Assembly: GCA_046346845.1 (NCBI GenBank) | Contig: JAXMHH010000003.1 | Coordinates: 372,001 to 436,000, forward strand | Source: DSSB01 sp046346845 | GTDB taxonomy: Bacteria > UBA10199 > DSSB01 | Length of the DNA stretch: 64,000 bases | Direction: 5' to 3' | In this document: positions 50,962-59,042 of the stretch, in pieces | Layout of the letters: each line of letters starts with the position of its first letter | Position numbering within the stretch: the stretch's first letter is position 1 | The notes under the pieces: model-generated | Databases searched by the model: none | The model's input: only the letters and a program-made list of their open reading frames with translations | What the model was told of the DNA's origin: nothing | Made by a program: the position numbers and the translations under genes

Positions 50962-52617
50962 ATGCAACGCCAGACCCTGTTGGAAAACTTGAAAAAAGGC
51001 GATTTCGACCTGTTGGTGATCGGCGGCGGCGCCACCGGCTCCGGCATCGCACTCGACGCGGCCACCCGCGGCCTCAAGGTCGCCCTGGTGGAGCGCGACG
51101 ACTTTGCCTCCGGCACCTCCAGCCGCAGCACCAAGCTGATCCACGGCGGGGTTCGCTACCTCGAGCAGGCGGTCAAGAAACTGGACAGGGGGCAATGGAA
51201 CCTGGTGCGCGACGCGCTTCACGAACGCGCGACGGTGATTAAGCTGGCCCCGCACCTGGCGCACCCTCTGCCGCTGGTAACACCCCTCTACAATTGGTTC
51301 GGCATCCCCTATTACCGGATCGGCCTCAAAATTTACGACTGGCTGGCGGGCAAGTCCAACCTCAAGCCCAGCCGCTACCTGAGCGCCAAGGAGGCGCGAC
51401 GCAATTTCCCGATGCTGAAGGCAAAGGGGCTGCGCGGCGGGGTGCTCTATTTTGACGGGCAATTCGACGATGCCCGGATGAACGTCACCATCGCGATGAC
51501 CGCCATCCAGCAGGGCGCCACCCTGCTCAACCACGTCGAGGTCGTCGAGCTGACCAAAGAGAACTCCCGCCTGACCGGCGCCATCGTCCGCGACCGCTTC
51601 ACCGGCGAGAGCTTCCCGATACGGGCCCAAGTCGTGGTCAACGCCACCGGGCCCTTCTGCGACCACATCCGCCGCCTCGACGACCCCAAGGCGCCGCAGA
51701 TGCTCAACGCCAGCTCGGGGATCCACATCGTCTTGGACCGGCGTTTTTCGCCTCCCGGCACCGGGCTGCTCATCCCCAAGACCGAGGACGGCAGGGTCTT
51801 GTTCCTGCTCCCCTGGCTGGGCCATACCCTGGTGGGCACCACCGACAACCCGGCCAAGATCGAGGCGAACCCGAAGCCTTCCGAAGAAGATATCCAGTAC
51901 ATCCTGCGTCACATCCAGGAGTACTTCGACGTCCCCGTCTCGCGCCAGGACGTCCTCTCGGCCTGGTCGGGCCTGCGCCCCTTGGTCTCCAACCCCAAGG
52001 CCTCCGACACCGCGGGGCTCTCTCGCGACCATATCGTCCACGTCAGCGATTCGGGCCTCCTCACCGTCACCGGCGGCAAGTGGACCACCTACCGGAAGAT
52101 GGCCCTGGACGCGGTCGAGCACGCCGTCAAGGTCGGGAACCTGCAACCGCTCGGGCCCTCGCGCACCGAGGTGGTGCCGCTCCTGGGCGCGGTCGGATAC
52201 ACCGAGACCCTGCCCGAAGTCCTGCAGTCCCAATATGGCCTCGCGGAAGACGTGGCCCGCCACCTCGCGAAGGCCTATGGGGCCCGCGCCAAAGACGTCG
52301 CCGAGCTCGCCCGCCAAGGCTTCGGCAAGCGGCTCGCGGAGCGGCACCCGCACCTGGAGGCCGAGGTCGTCTACGCCGTCCGCCACGAGATGGGCTCCGC
52401 CGTCACCGACGTGCTGGCCCGGCGCACCCGCCTGGCCTTCCTCGACATCGCCGCGGCCCGACGCGCCCTGCCCCGGGTCCTCGAGATCATGGGCGACGAG
52501 CTCGGCTGGGACCCCGCCCGCCGCCGGGACGAAAGCCAAAAATTCGAGGAATACCTGGCGGACCTCGGGGACTTCGTCCCCAAGGAAGAGCCGGTACCGG
52601 TCGCCCGCGCGGTTTGA
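50962..52617 (+). CDS. glpD: Aerobic glycerol-3-phosphate dehydrogenase
   Basis: 551 residues from MQRQTLLENLKKGD. FAD-binding VIGGGATGSGIALDAATRGLK, SRSTKLIHGGVRYL, the DGQFDDARMNV motif, ATGPFCDHIR, and the family end around YAVRHEMGSAVTDVLARRTR. Oxidises G3P to DHAP and feeds electrons to quinones at the membrane. The preceding 43 in-frame codons overlap the EEP gene and are rejected. Ribosome site GGAAGG. Confidence 0.96.
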   Translation: MQRQTLLENLKKGDFDLLVIGGGATGSGIALDAATRGLKVALVERDDFASGTSSRSTKLIHGGVRYLEQAVKKLDRGQWNLVRDALHERATVIKLAPHLAHPLPLVTPLYNWFGIPYYRIGLKIYDWLAGKSNLKPSRYLSAKEARRNFPMLKAKGLRGGVLYFDGQFDDARMNVTIAMTAIQQGATLLNHVEVVELTKENSRLTGAIVRDRFTGESFPIRAQVVVNATGPFCDHIRRLDDPKAPQMLNASSGIHIVLDRRFSPPGTGLLIPKTEDGRVLFLLPWLGHTLVGTTDNPAKIEANPKPSEEDIQYILRHIQEYFDVPVSRQDVLSAWSGLRPLVSNPKASDTAGLSRDHIVHVSDSGLLTVTGGKWTTYRKMALDAVEHAVKVGNLQPLGPSRTEVVPLLGAVGYTETLPEVLQSQYGLAEDVARHLAKAYGARAKDVAELARQGFGKRLAERHPHLEAEVVYAVRHEMGSAVTDVLARRTRLAFLDIAAARRALPRVLEIMGDELGWDPARRRDESQKFEEYLADLGDFVPKEEPVPVARAV

Positions 52618-52622
52618 TCCGC

Positions 52623-52652
52623 TTGACTTTTAGCGGGCACGTTTCCTAAGAA
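52623..52652 (+). promoter_or_regulatory. Candidate promoter of the deoxyhypusine-synthase-like gene
   Basis: TTGACT (52623-52628), 18 bases, TAAGAA, about 34 bases before the start. The -35 is near consensus and this is the only candidate in the 68-base gap after glpD. Confidence 0.35.
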
Positions 52653-52685
52653 ATCCCAGCCCAAATTTTCAGAACAGGAACTCCC

Positions 52686-53660
52686 ATGACCGGACCCATC
52701 TCCCAATTCATCAAGAAGCACTACCGCCACTTCAACTCCGCCGCCCTGGTCGATGCCGCCGAGGGTTATATCCAGCACCTCAAAAAGGACGGAAAGATGT
52801 TCGTCACCCTGGCGGGCGCGATGAGCACCGCCGAACTGGGGCTCTCCTTGGCCGAGATGATCCGGCAGGACAAGGTGCACGGGATCTGCTGTACGGGCGC
52901 CAATCTCGAGGAGGATGTCTACAACCTGGTCGCCCACGACTATTACGAGCGGATCCCCAATTACCGCGACCTGACCCCCGCCCAAGAGCAGGCCCTGCTC
53001 GACCGCCACCTGAACCGCGTCACCGACACCTGCATCCCCGAGCACGAAGCCATGCGCGTCATCGAAAAGATCTGCGTGGACGCCTGGCAGGAGGCCGAGG
53101 CCAAGAAAGAAAGGTTTTTCCCCCACCAGTTTTTCTACAAGATCCTGCTCTCCGGAAAACTCAAGTCCAGCTACCAAATCGAGCCCAAGAATAGCTGGCT
53201 ATTGGCGGCCGCCGAGAAGAACCTCCCCATGTTCGTCCCGGGCTGGGAGGACTCGACGCTCGGCAACATGTACGCCGGTCACGTCATCGAGGGCGACGTG
53301 AAGAACGTCCACACCGTGCGCACCGGCATCGAATACATGATCGAGCTGGCCGATTGGTACACCAAGCTCACCAAGAACCACTCGTTGGGCTTTTTCCAGA
53401 TCGGGGGCGGCATCGCGGGGGACTTTCCGATCTGCGTGGTCCCCATGCTGCACCAAGACCTGCGCCGGCCGGAAGTGCCGCTCTGGGGCTACTTCTGCCA
53501 GATCAGCGATTCGACCACCAGCTACGGTTCCTACTCCGGGGCGGTGCCCAACGAAAAAATCACCTGGGGGAAGCTGGGCATCGATACCCCCAAGCACATC
53601 ATCGAGAGCGACGCCACGATCGTGGCCCCCTTGGTGTTCGCCTACGTCTTGGGCTGGTAA
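52686..53660 (+). CDS. Deoxyhypusine-synthase-like protein
   Basis: 324 residues. NAD-binding Rossmann-like fold with LAGAMSTAELGLSLAEMI, VPGWEDSTLGNMYA, and the catalytic loop GAVPNEKITWGKLG, in which the WGK Lys corresponds to the lysine that forms the enzyme-butylimine intermediate. Eukaryotic and archaeal DHS modifies eIF5A; bacteria have no eIF5A, and bacterial homologues characterised so far have been shown to make homospermidine or have unclear roles. So a polyamine-synthesis function is the likeliest reading. Length is a little short of archaeal/eukaryotic DHS (about 310-370). Confidence 0.88.
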   Translation: MTGPISQFIKKHYRHFNSAALVDAAEGYIQHLKKDGKMFVTLAGAMSTAELGLSLAEMIRQDKVHGICCTGANLEEDVYNLVAHDYYERIPNYRDLTPAQEQALLDRHLNRVTDTCIPEHEAMRVIEKICVDAWQEAEAKKERFFPHQFFYKILLSGKLKSSYQIEPKNSWLLAAAEKNLPMFVPGWEDSTLGNMYAGHVIEGDVKNVHTVRTGIEYMIELADWYTKLTKNHSLGFFQIGGGIAGDFPICVVPMLHQDLRRPEVPLWGYFCQISDSTTSYGSYSGAVPNEKITWGKLGIDTPKHIIESDATIVAPLVFAYVLGW

Positions 53661-53727
53661 GGCAAAAGAAATTGCGCCCCGGGGGCGAAACACCGCATAA
53701 TAGGGGCGTACCCTCGGTATTCGCCTT

Positions 53728-54513
53728 ATGGAAACGCTCGCCAACCAAGCCCTTTCGCCCACGGTTTCCCTTACGCACCATCGCATCTTGATCGTCCACC
53801 CTCCCCAGGCCCTGTCCCAGTTGGAGCTTCGCCCCCACGAGCTTTTCTTCTCGCCCGATCTGGAGTCCGCCGACGGAACCGTCTCGGAGGAACGCCCCGA
53901 TATCGTGGTCTGTTTCGCGGACCAAGACGCGCCCGATCTCGAAAACCACGTCATGACCTGGCTGATCGAGGGCTTCCGGGGCAGCGTCATCGTGTTCGAT
54001 CCCCGGGGCCAAATCGAGGATTACGACCAGATACTCCAAGGCCAGGTCATCGACGACTACGTCGCGGGTCCCGTCAGCGCCGAACGCTTCATGGCAATCT
54101 TGAGGAGCAAGCTGCTCAAGAGCACGAGTTTCGCGCCGCCCCGCGCGATGACCACCTTCGATTTGTTTCGCAACCTCTTCGACCGGGGCCTGAGCGCGAT
54201 CTTCTTCTTCTCCCAGGAGTTGGAGCATTGCGTCGCCGCCAACCTGCGGGCGGAGGAGCTGACCGGTTACTCCTTCGCCGAGCTCAAGCGCATGAAGCTG
54301 CAGGACCTTTGCCACCCCGACGAATTTGACAAGACCCTCCAATCCATCCGCCGCGCCAAACACCGCTATTACGACGTGAGGGGCTTCGTCGACATCGTGG
54401 ACCGCACGGGACAAAGGCGAAACACCGAATTCTCCTGCGGGTATTTCAATTTCGGGCGGAAATCCTTCGTCAAGATCGAGATCCAGGCCTTCCGCAGCGC
54501 TCTGCCGCATTAA
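53728..54513 (+). CDS. PAS-domain signalling protein with a degenerate receiver-like N-terminus
   Basis: 261 residues. Residues 15-125 follow the alpha/beta order of a receiver (HRILIVHPPQ, RPDIVVCFADQ, GSVIVFDPRG, VIDDYVAGPVSAERFMAIL) but without the phospho-acceptor Asp context in a recognisable form. A PAS domain follows (about 145-250: LEHCVAANLRAEELTGYSFAEL, LCHPDEFDKTLQSIRR, RNTEFSCGYFNFG). No output domain, so it may act through protein contact. The stop is embedded in the 39-base repeat described below. Confidence 0.72.
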   Translation: METLANQALSPTVSLTHHRILIVHPPQALSQLELRPHELFFSPDLESADGTVSEERPDIVVCFADQDAPDLENHVMTWLIEGFRGSVIVFDPRGQIEDYDQILQGQVIDDYVAGPVSAERFMAILRSKLLKSTSFAPPRAMTTFDLFRNLFDRGLSAIFFFSQELEHCVAANLRAEELTGYSFAELKRMKLQDLCHPDEFDKTLQSIRRAKHRYYDVRGFVDIVDRTGQRRNTEFSCGYFNFGRKSFVKIEIQAFRSALPH

Positions 54514-54548
54514 CCGGCCGTTGAAGAACCGCCGGCGGTTGGGCCAAG
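54510..54548 (+). repeat. Copy 1 of a 39-base repeat that includes the stop codon of the PAS gene
   Basis: 33 of 39 positions match the copy at 56771-56809. It contains the near-palindrome AACCGCCGGCGGTT and, downstream, CGGCGG...CCGCCG able to form a hairpin. Both copies begin with the TAA of the gene just ended. Confidence 0.7.
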
Positions 54549-54558
54549 CCGCCGTCCC

Positions 54559-54900
54559 TTAAGACACCAAAACCGCGCAACCCACCAAGATCAAGACCGT
54601 CGCCGTCACCCGCTGGGCGTCAACCCTTTCCCCAAAAAACTTCCTGGCCAACAGCAGGTTCCAGACGAGCGAGAGGTTGGCCAAGGGATAAAGTAAAATC
54701 AGGTCTCCAAAACGGAAGGCATAGACCCCGAGGAAGGTCCCGACGACGTAGATCCCGATCCCTCCCCAAAACCTGCGGTCCGACAAGACGCCTCCCCCCA
54801 GTCGGCCCGGCCCCGCCGGGACGCAGGACTTGAACAGGAATTGCCCGGCGCTGTTGAGCGTCGAGCAGACCACCATCAATGTGACGCCGAGATATTCCAT
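54559..54900 (-). CDS. SMR/EamA-type four-helix transporter subunit, ArnE-like
   Basis: 113 residues, four hydrophobic helices (LGVTLMVVCSTLNSAGQFL; FWGGIGIYVVGTFLGVYAF; LILLYPLANLSLVWNLLLA; VTATVLILVGCAVLV). The size and single EamA half with YPLANLS and FGERV resemble ArnE. It follows the other subunit gene with one base between stop and start. It probably works as a heterodimer exporting an undecaprenyl-linked or other lipid-like substrate; this is inferred from the pairing. Confidence 0.77.
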   Translation of the reverse strand: MEYLGVTLMVVCSTLNSAGQFLFKSCVPAGPGRLGGGVLSDRRFWGGIGIYVVGTFLGVYAFRFGDLILLYPLANLSLVWNLLLARKFFGERVDAQRVTATVLILVGCAVLVS

Positions 54901-54901
54901 A

Positions 54902-55282
54902 TCAGCGAGTCAGGACCAGGATGCCCAGCAAGATGATCCCGGTTCCTGCGAGCCGGGTCACGGTCAGGGCCTCTCCCAAGGCGAAATACCCCAACAGGAC
55001 GTTCCACACGTCGCAGAGGCACACGATCGGAAGCACAAAGCTCAAGTCCCCCCATTGGTAGGCCTTCATGGTCCAATACAGCGAAACCAGGTAGAACAAG
55101 ACCCCCCACCACACCTGGGGCTGGGCCAAGATGGAGGCGGGCTGGCCCGGCAGGACCCCTCCCGACCCGACTTTAAAGTAGAATTGCGCCAGGGAAATAA
55201 AAACGGAGGCCAGGAGGGCGAAGACGATGGCCTTTCTTGCGGAATGGTGGACTGGACATTGATCGCTTCGCGTCGCCGGCAT
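54902..55282 (-). CDS. SMR/EamA-type four-helix transporter subunit, ArnF-like
   Basis: 126 residues from MPATRSDQCPVHHSARK, GGAGG before the ATG. Four helices (AIVFALLASVFISLAQFYF; WGVLFYLVSLYWTMKAYQWG; FVLPIVCLCDVWNVLLGYF; LAGTGIILLGILVLT), with PIVCLCDVWN and ALGEALTVTR. The sizes of the two adjacent subunits (126 and 113) match the ArnF/ArnE pair. The frame extends upstream inside the patatin gene, which I reject. Confidence 0.77.
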   Translation of the reverse strand: MPATRSDQCPVHHSARKAIVFALLASVFISLAQFYFKVGSGGVLPGQPASILAQPQVWWGVLFYLVSLYWTMKAYQWGDLSFVLPIVCLCDVWNVLLGYFALGEALTVTRLAGTGIILLGILVLTR

Positions 55283-55296
55283 GCGCCCCCTCCGGG

Positions 55297-56334
55297 TTAA
55301 AAAATCAATCGCTCGCAGATCCTGCCGAATTCGATGGGGACATTTTTCTCCGCGGTCTCCAAAACCGCGGGAATCAAATCCAAGTTCAGGAGGTTTCCAT
55401 TGGGGATGGTGATATTGAGGTCCCACAGCTCGACGTTGGGATCCTGCTGCAGCAGCTTCTTCTGGGCCTTGGTCGCCGCCACGCGCATGTACTCGGCGCA
55501 ATTGAGCGACATCAAGAGATGGGCATAGCCCGGGATCCTCATCAGCCGCTTGCTTTGTAAAAAACTGGCTGAAAGAAAGGAGGAGGGGAATAAATTCACG
55601 GCGATCACCAGGAGATGGCGATTGGTGTCCAAACCCAGCTCCTTGTCCCGCAGCCACTTTTTGTAGACCGACTGGGTGGGCACATCCTCGATCAGGGCCC
55701 CGTCGATGTACTGCCGCGCGCCGTACTCGTCCTGGATCGTCATCGGCTCGAATAGCACGGGCACCGCGCTGGAGGCGCGCACCGCATCCAATGCGGAGGT
55801 CGGATAGGCCTTGTCCTCCGCATAGGGGTCGTGGCTGGCCTCCGGACCCAGGACCTCGTTCTCTTGGGTCGCCAGGTTGAAACCGGTGCAGAACAACCGG
55901 AGTTTTGGGCTCTTGCCTTTGCTGAGGTCTCCTAAAAATTGAAAAAGATGATTCTGGTAATCGCGGAAGACCTTGAGGCTTTCGCTCGGTTTGGAGGCGT
56001 TGAACAAATCGAAGAACAGCTTTTTCGCCAGGGAAAAAAAGGTCGGCAGCGGCGGGATGATTCCGCCCCGGAAGGCGACGGTGCCGATCTCTTTGATTTC
56101 CTGAGGCGACATGCCCAGGGAAAAAAGGTACCCCATGATCGCCCCGCCGCTGGCCCCCCAAACTTCCGAGACCCTGCCCTGGACGCCCAGGGTGGCGAGG
56201 AAATCGAAGACCGCGGAGTGGGCGAACATCCGCACTCCCCCGCCCCCCAAGGCCAAAACGACCTTGGTGTCCGGCTGGTGGAAGCTTTGGAGCAAAGGAC
56301 GGAATGAATCGAACGTGCTTTTCCCTAACTCCAT
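55297..56334 (-). CDS. Patatin-like phospholipase family protein
   Basis: 345 residues. Oxyanion loop LALGGGGVRMFAHSAV (about 27-42), nucleophile GASGGAIMG (GxSxG, Ser about 63), and the DGA motif in RQYIDGALIEDVPT completing the Ser-Asp dyad. The family hydrolyses acyl lipids. No signal peptide. It heads a leftward group with two SMR-like subunits (14-base gap), suggesting a linked lipid-remodelling and lipid-flipping function. Confidence 0.9.
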   Translation of the reverse strand: MELGKSTFDSFRPLLQSFHQPDTKVVLALGGGGVRMFAHSAVFDFLATLGVQGRVSEVWGASGGAIMGYLFSLGMSPQEIKEIGTVAFRGGIIPPLPTFFSLAKKLFFDLFNASKPSESLKVFRDYQNHLFQFLGDLSKGKSPKLRLFCTGFNLATQENEVLGPEASHDPYAEDKAYPTSALDAVRASSAVPVLFEPMTIQDEYGARQYIDGALIEDVPTQSVYKKWLRDKELGLDTNRHLLVIAVNLFPSSFLSASFLQSKRLMRIPGYAHLLMSLNCAEYMRVAATKAQKKLLQQDPNVELWDLNITIPNGNLLNLDLIPAVLETAEKNVPIEFGRICERLIF

Positions 56335-56429
56335 AACACCCGTAACCCCAATTTAATGATAGAAAATTTCCGGGGTTTTAGGAATAGCTTTCTGGAAGGC
56401 GAACGGCCGCGCGAAAGGAGCCCAGAAAA

Positions 56430-56774
56430 ATGCAATGGATCGTCAAAACCCTGGTATCCGCCCTCCTGATCACCGCGATCTCCGAGATCGCCAAGCGTTA
56501 CACCTGGTTTGCGGCCATCGTCGCCTCGCTGCCGATCACCTCGATCTTGGCGATGATCTGGCTGTACCACGACACCAAGGACCCTGAGCGGGTGGCGGCC
56601 CTTTCCTACGGAGTCTTCTGGATGGTGGTCCCTTCCCTGGCCTTTTTCCTGATCCTGCCGACCCTGCTCCGACACCTGCCCTTCGCCGCCGCCATGCTGC
56701 TCGGCTGCGCCCTCATGGCGGTTGTCTATTTCCTCTACGCGGCCTTGCTGACCAAGGTTGGCATCAGGGTTTAA
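56430..56774 (+). CDS. DUF3147-like four-helix membrane protein
   Basis: 114 residues, four predicted helices; motifs KRYTWFAAIVASLPITSILAM and HDTKDPERVAALSYGVFWMV are characteristic of the small DUF3147 proteins, whose function is not known. AAAGGAG ribosome site. Its TAA is inside copy 2 of the 39-base repeat. Stands alone between divergent groups. Confidence 0.82.
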   Translation: MQWIVKTLVSALLITAISEIAKRYTWFAAIVASLPITSILAMIWLYHDTKDPERVAALSYGVFWMVVPSLAFFLILPTLLRHLPFAAAMLLGCALMAVVYFLYAALLTKVGIRV

Positions 56775-56809
56775 CAGGCTGTTGAAAAACCACCGGTGAT
56801 TGGGCCAAG
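56771..56809 (+). repeat. Copy 2 of the 39-base stop-codon-spanning repeat
   Basis: Matches 54510-54548 at 33 of 39 positions. In the palindromic core a G-C pair of copy 1 is an A-T pair here (ACCACCGGTGAT against ACCGCCGGCGGT), which is the expected result of structural conservation. A 12-base match (GCTGTTGAAAAA) also occurs at 16861. Confidence 0.7.
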
Positions 56810-56896
56810 ATGCCTTCGACCCCAGGACAGGAGAACAGTTGCTTTCACCGATAAAACTAACGATGATATTGCCTCGTTACCTTGCAGGAGGTCTCC

Positions 56897-57898
56897 ATGG
56901 GTATCCTTAATTTTCTCAAAAATCAGGCGATCGAGGTCATCGAGTGGACGGACGACTCCGGCGACACGCTGGTCTACCGCTTTCCCGTCCACCAGAACGA
57001 GATCAAGATGAACGCCAAACTGACCGTGCGCGAGGGGCAATTCGCCGTCTTCGTCTGCCAGGGTCAGATCGCCGACGTCTTCAAGCCCGGCCTGCATACC
57101 TTGCAGACGCAAAACATTCCGATCATCACGAAGATCCTCTCCCTGCCCTACGGTTTCAATTCGCCCTTCAAGGCCGAGGTTTATTTCGTCAGCTCCCGGC
57201 AGTTCACCGACCAGAAATGGGGAACCACCAACCCGGTCATGCTCCGCGACAAGGACTTCGGCATGATCCGGATGCGCGCCTTCGGGATCTACTCGATCAA
57301 GGTATCCGACCCGGCCCTTTTCATGAGGGAAATCGTCGGAACCGACGGGCACTTCACCACCGACGAGATCACCGGGCAGCTCAAACGGGTCGCGGTGAGC
57401 GGCTTCAGCGACTTCATCGCCACCTCCGGCATTCCAGCGCTGGATCTGGCCACCCACTACGACGAGCTGTCAGCCGGCGTGAAGACCAAGCTGCAGCCGG
57501 AGTTCCAGACCTACGGGCTCGAGCTGGTCAAGTTCATCGTCGAGAATATCTCGCTCCCCGAGGAAGTCGAAAAGATGATCGACAAGCGCACCCAAATGGG
57601 CGTCGTCGGCAACTTGCAGGCGTACACGCAGTTCCAGACCGCCCAGGCCATCGAGGACGCGGCCAAAAACCCCGGCGGGATGGCGGGCATGGGCCCCGCG
57701 ATGGGCGCCGGCTTTGCGATGGCCCAACAGATGGCCCAGAGCATGGCTGCGGGCGCGCAGGCTCCCGCGCCGGCGCCGGGCGCAGCTCCCGCCGCGGGTA
57801 CCGCACCGGCCACCGGCGCCAAATTCTGCGCCGAATGCGGCGGGTCGCTTCCCGCCGAGGCTAAATTTTGTCCCAATTGCGGCAAGGCGAGGGGCTAG
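56897..57898 (+). CDS. SPFH-domain protein with C-terminal double zinc ribbon (YdjI-like)
   Basis: 333 residues from MGILNFLKNQAIEVIEW; GGAGG five bases upstream decides this start over one five codons earlier. SPFH region about 30-230 (LTVREGQFAVFVCQG, FGMIRMRAFGIYSIKV, LVKFIVENISLPEEV), an Ala/Met/Pro-rich linker, then CxxC...CxxC (FCAECGGSLPAEAKFCPNCG). The layout matches B. subtilis YdjI, part of a phage-shock-like membrane-stress operon. No transmembrane helix; recruited to membranes by partners. Confidence 0.86.
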   Translation: MGILNFLKNQAIEVIEWTDDSGDTLVYRFPVHQNEIKMNAKLTVREGQFAVFVCQGQIADVFKPGLHTLQTQNIPIITKILSLPYGFNSPFKAEVYFVSSRQFTDQKWGTTNPVMLRDKDFGMIRMRAFGIYSIKVSDPALFMREIVGTDGHFTTDEITGQLKRVAVSGFSDFIATSGIPALDLATHYDELSAGVKTKLQPEFQTYGLELVKFIVENISLPEEVEKMIDKRTQMGVVGNLQAYTQFQTAQAIEDAAKNPGGMAGMGPAMGAGFAMAQQMAQSMAAGAQAPAPAPGAAPAAGTAPATGAKFCAECGGSLPAEAKFCPNCGKARG

Positions 57899-57900
57899 GC

Positions 57901-58986
57901 ATGGCGGAACCGACTCCGGCACCGCCGGAAGCCGCGGCGGCCGGCGCCGAAAAATACCCCTGTCCCCTCTGCGGCGGTCTGCTCAATTTCGACCCAAAGT
58001 CCGGAAAATTAAAATGCCCCTATTGCGGCGGGGAGACCGCGATCCCCGAGGGAGAGGCGGGCGCAGTGGAGGAGCATTCCTTCGAAGGCTTCCTGGGCCG
58101 CGTGAAGACCCAGGTCTGGGGCCTGCAGCTGACCACCATCCAGTGCGAGGCCTGCGGCGCCGTCACCCAGACCAGCGACAAAGTCAGCTCGATGAATTGC
58201 CCCTTCTGCGACCACCCCATGGTGCTGGGCAATTCGGGTCTCGCCGAGGATTCCATCCGTCCGGAAAGCGTCCTGCCCTTCGCGGTTGACCTCGAACGGC
58301 TGATGGAAGGCTTGCGCCAATGGATCCGCGGGCATTGGTTCGCCCCCAGCGACCTGGCGAAGTATTGGCAAAAGGAGATGATCCGCCCCGTCTACCTCCC
58401 CTATTGGACCTTCGACGCCAATACCCATACCTCTTGGACGGCGGAGGCGGGATATTATTACTATGTCCGGGAGAACAATCAGGACGTCCGGAAGGTGCGT
58501 TGGGAGTCCGCCAGCGGAGCGCGGGACGACTTTTTCGATGACGAGCTGCTCTGCGCCTCGAAGGGCCTGCCCACCATGCGCCTGCAGCAGATCGAGCCCT
58601 TCCGGACCCAAGAGCTGAAACCCTATCGCCCCGAATACCTGGCGGGATACCTCTGCGAACGCTATGCGATCGGCCCGCGGGAGGCCTGGCAGGGTGCCCA
58701 GGCGCGCATGATGGCCAAGCTGCGCGCGCTGTGCTCCCGCGACGTGCCCGGCGACACCCAAAGAAACCTGCAGGTCTATCCCCAATTCAGCGACATCAAG
58801 ATCAAGCACACCCTCTTGCCGATTTACCTGGGTCGCTACAACTACAAGGGAAAGACCTATCCCTTCTACGCCAACGGCCAGACCGGAAAGGTCAGCGGGG
58901 AGAGGCCGATCAGTTGGGTGAAGGTGTTGCTCACCGTGATGGGAATCATCCTCTTGATCGTGCTTTATGCCTCGCTAAAAAACTGA
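57901..58986 (+). CDS. Zinc-ribbon membrane protein (YdjG-like), partner of the SPFH protein
   Basis: 361 residues from MAEPTPAPPEAAAAG, two bases after the SPFH stop. Two zinc ribbons (CPLCGG...CPYCGG, about 19-46, and CEACGA...CPFCDH, about 81-108), a large soluble domain (MIRPVYLPYWTFDANTHTSW, with KIKHTLLPIYLGRYNYKG), and a C-terminal membrane helix (VKVLLTVMGIILLIVLYA). The same architecture is found in YdjG next to YdjI. No PspA homologue is in the window. Confidence 0.84.
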   Translation: MAEPTPAPPEAAAAGAEKYPCPLCGGLLNFDPKSGKLKCPYCGGETAIPEGEAGAVEEHSFEGFLGRVKTQVWGLQLTTIQCEACGAVTQTSDKVSSMNCPFCDHPMVLGNSGLAEDSIRPESVLPFAVDLERLMEGLRQWIRGHWFAPSDLAKYWQKEMIRPVYLPYWTFDANTHTSWTAEAGYYYYVRENNQDVRKVRWESASGARDDFFDDELLCASKGLPTMRLQQIEPFRTQELKPYRPEYLAGYLCERYAIGPREAWQGAQARMMAKLRALCSRDVPGDTQRNLQVYPQFSDIKIKHTLLPIYLGRYNYKGKTYPFYANGQTGKVSGERPISWVKVLLTVMGIILLIVLYASLKN

Positions 58987-59042
58987 CGGTACCGGCCTGT
59001 GCGGATGGTTGCCCGCCGCTCTGCTTTTCGTTTTCTGCAGGA

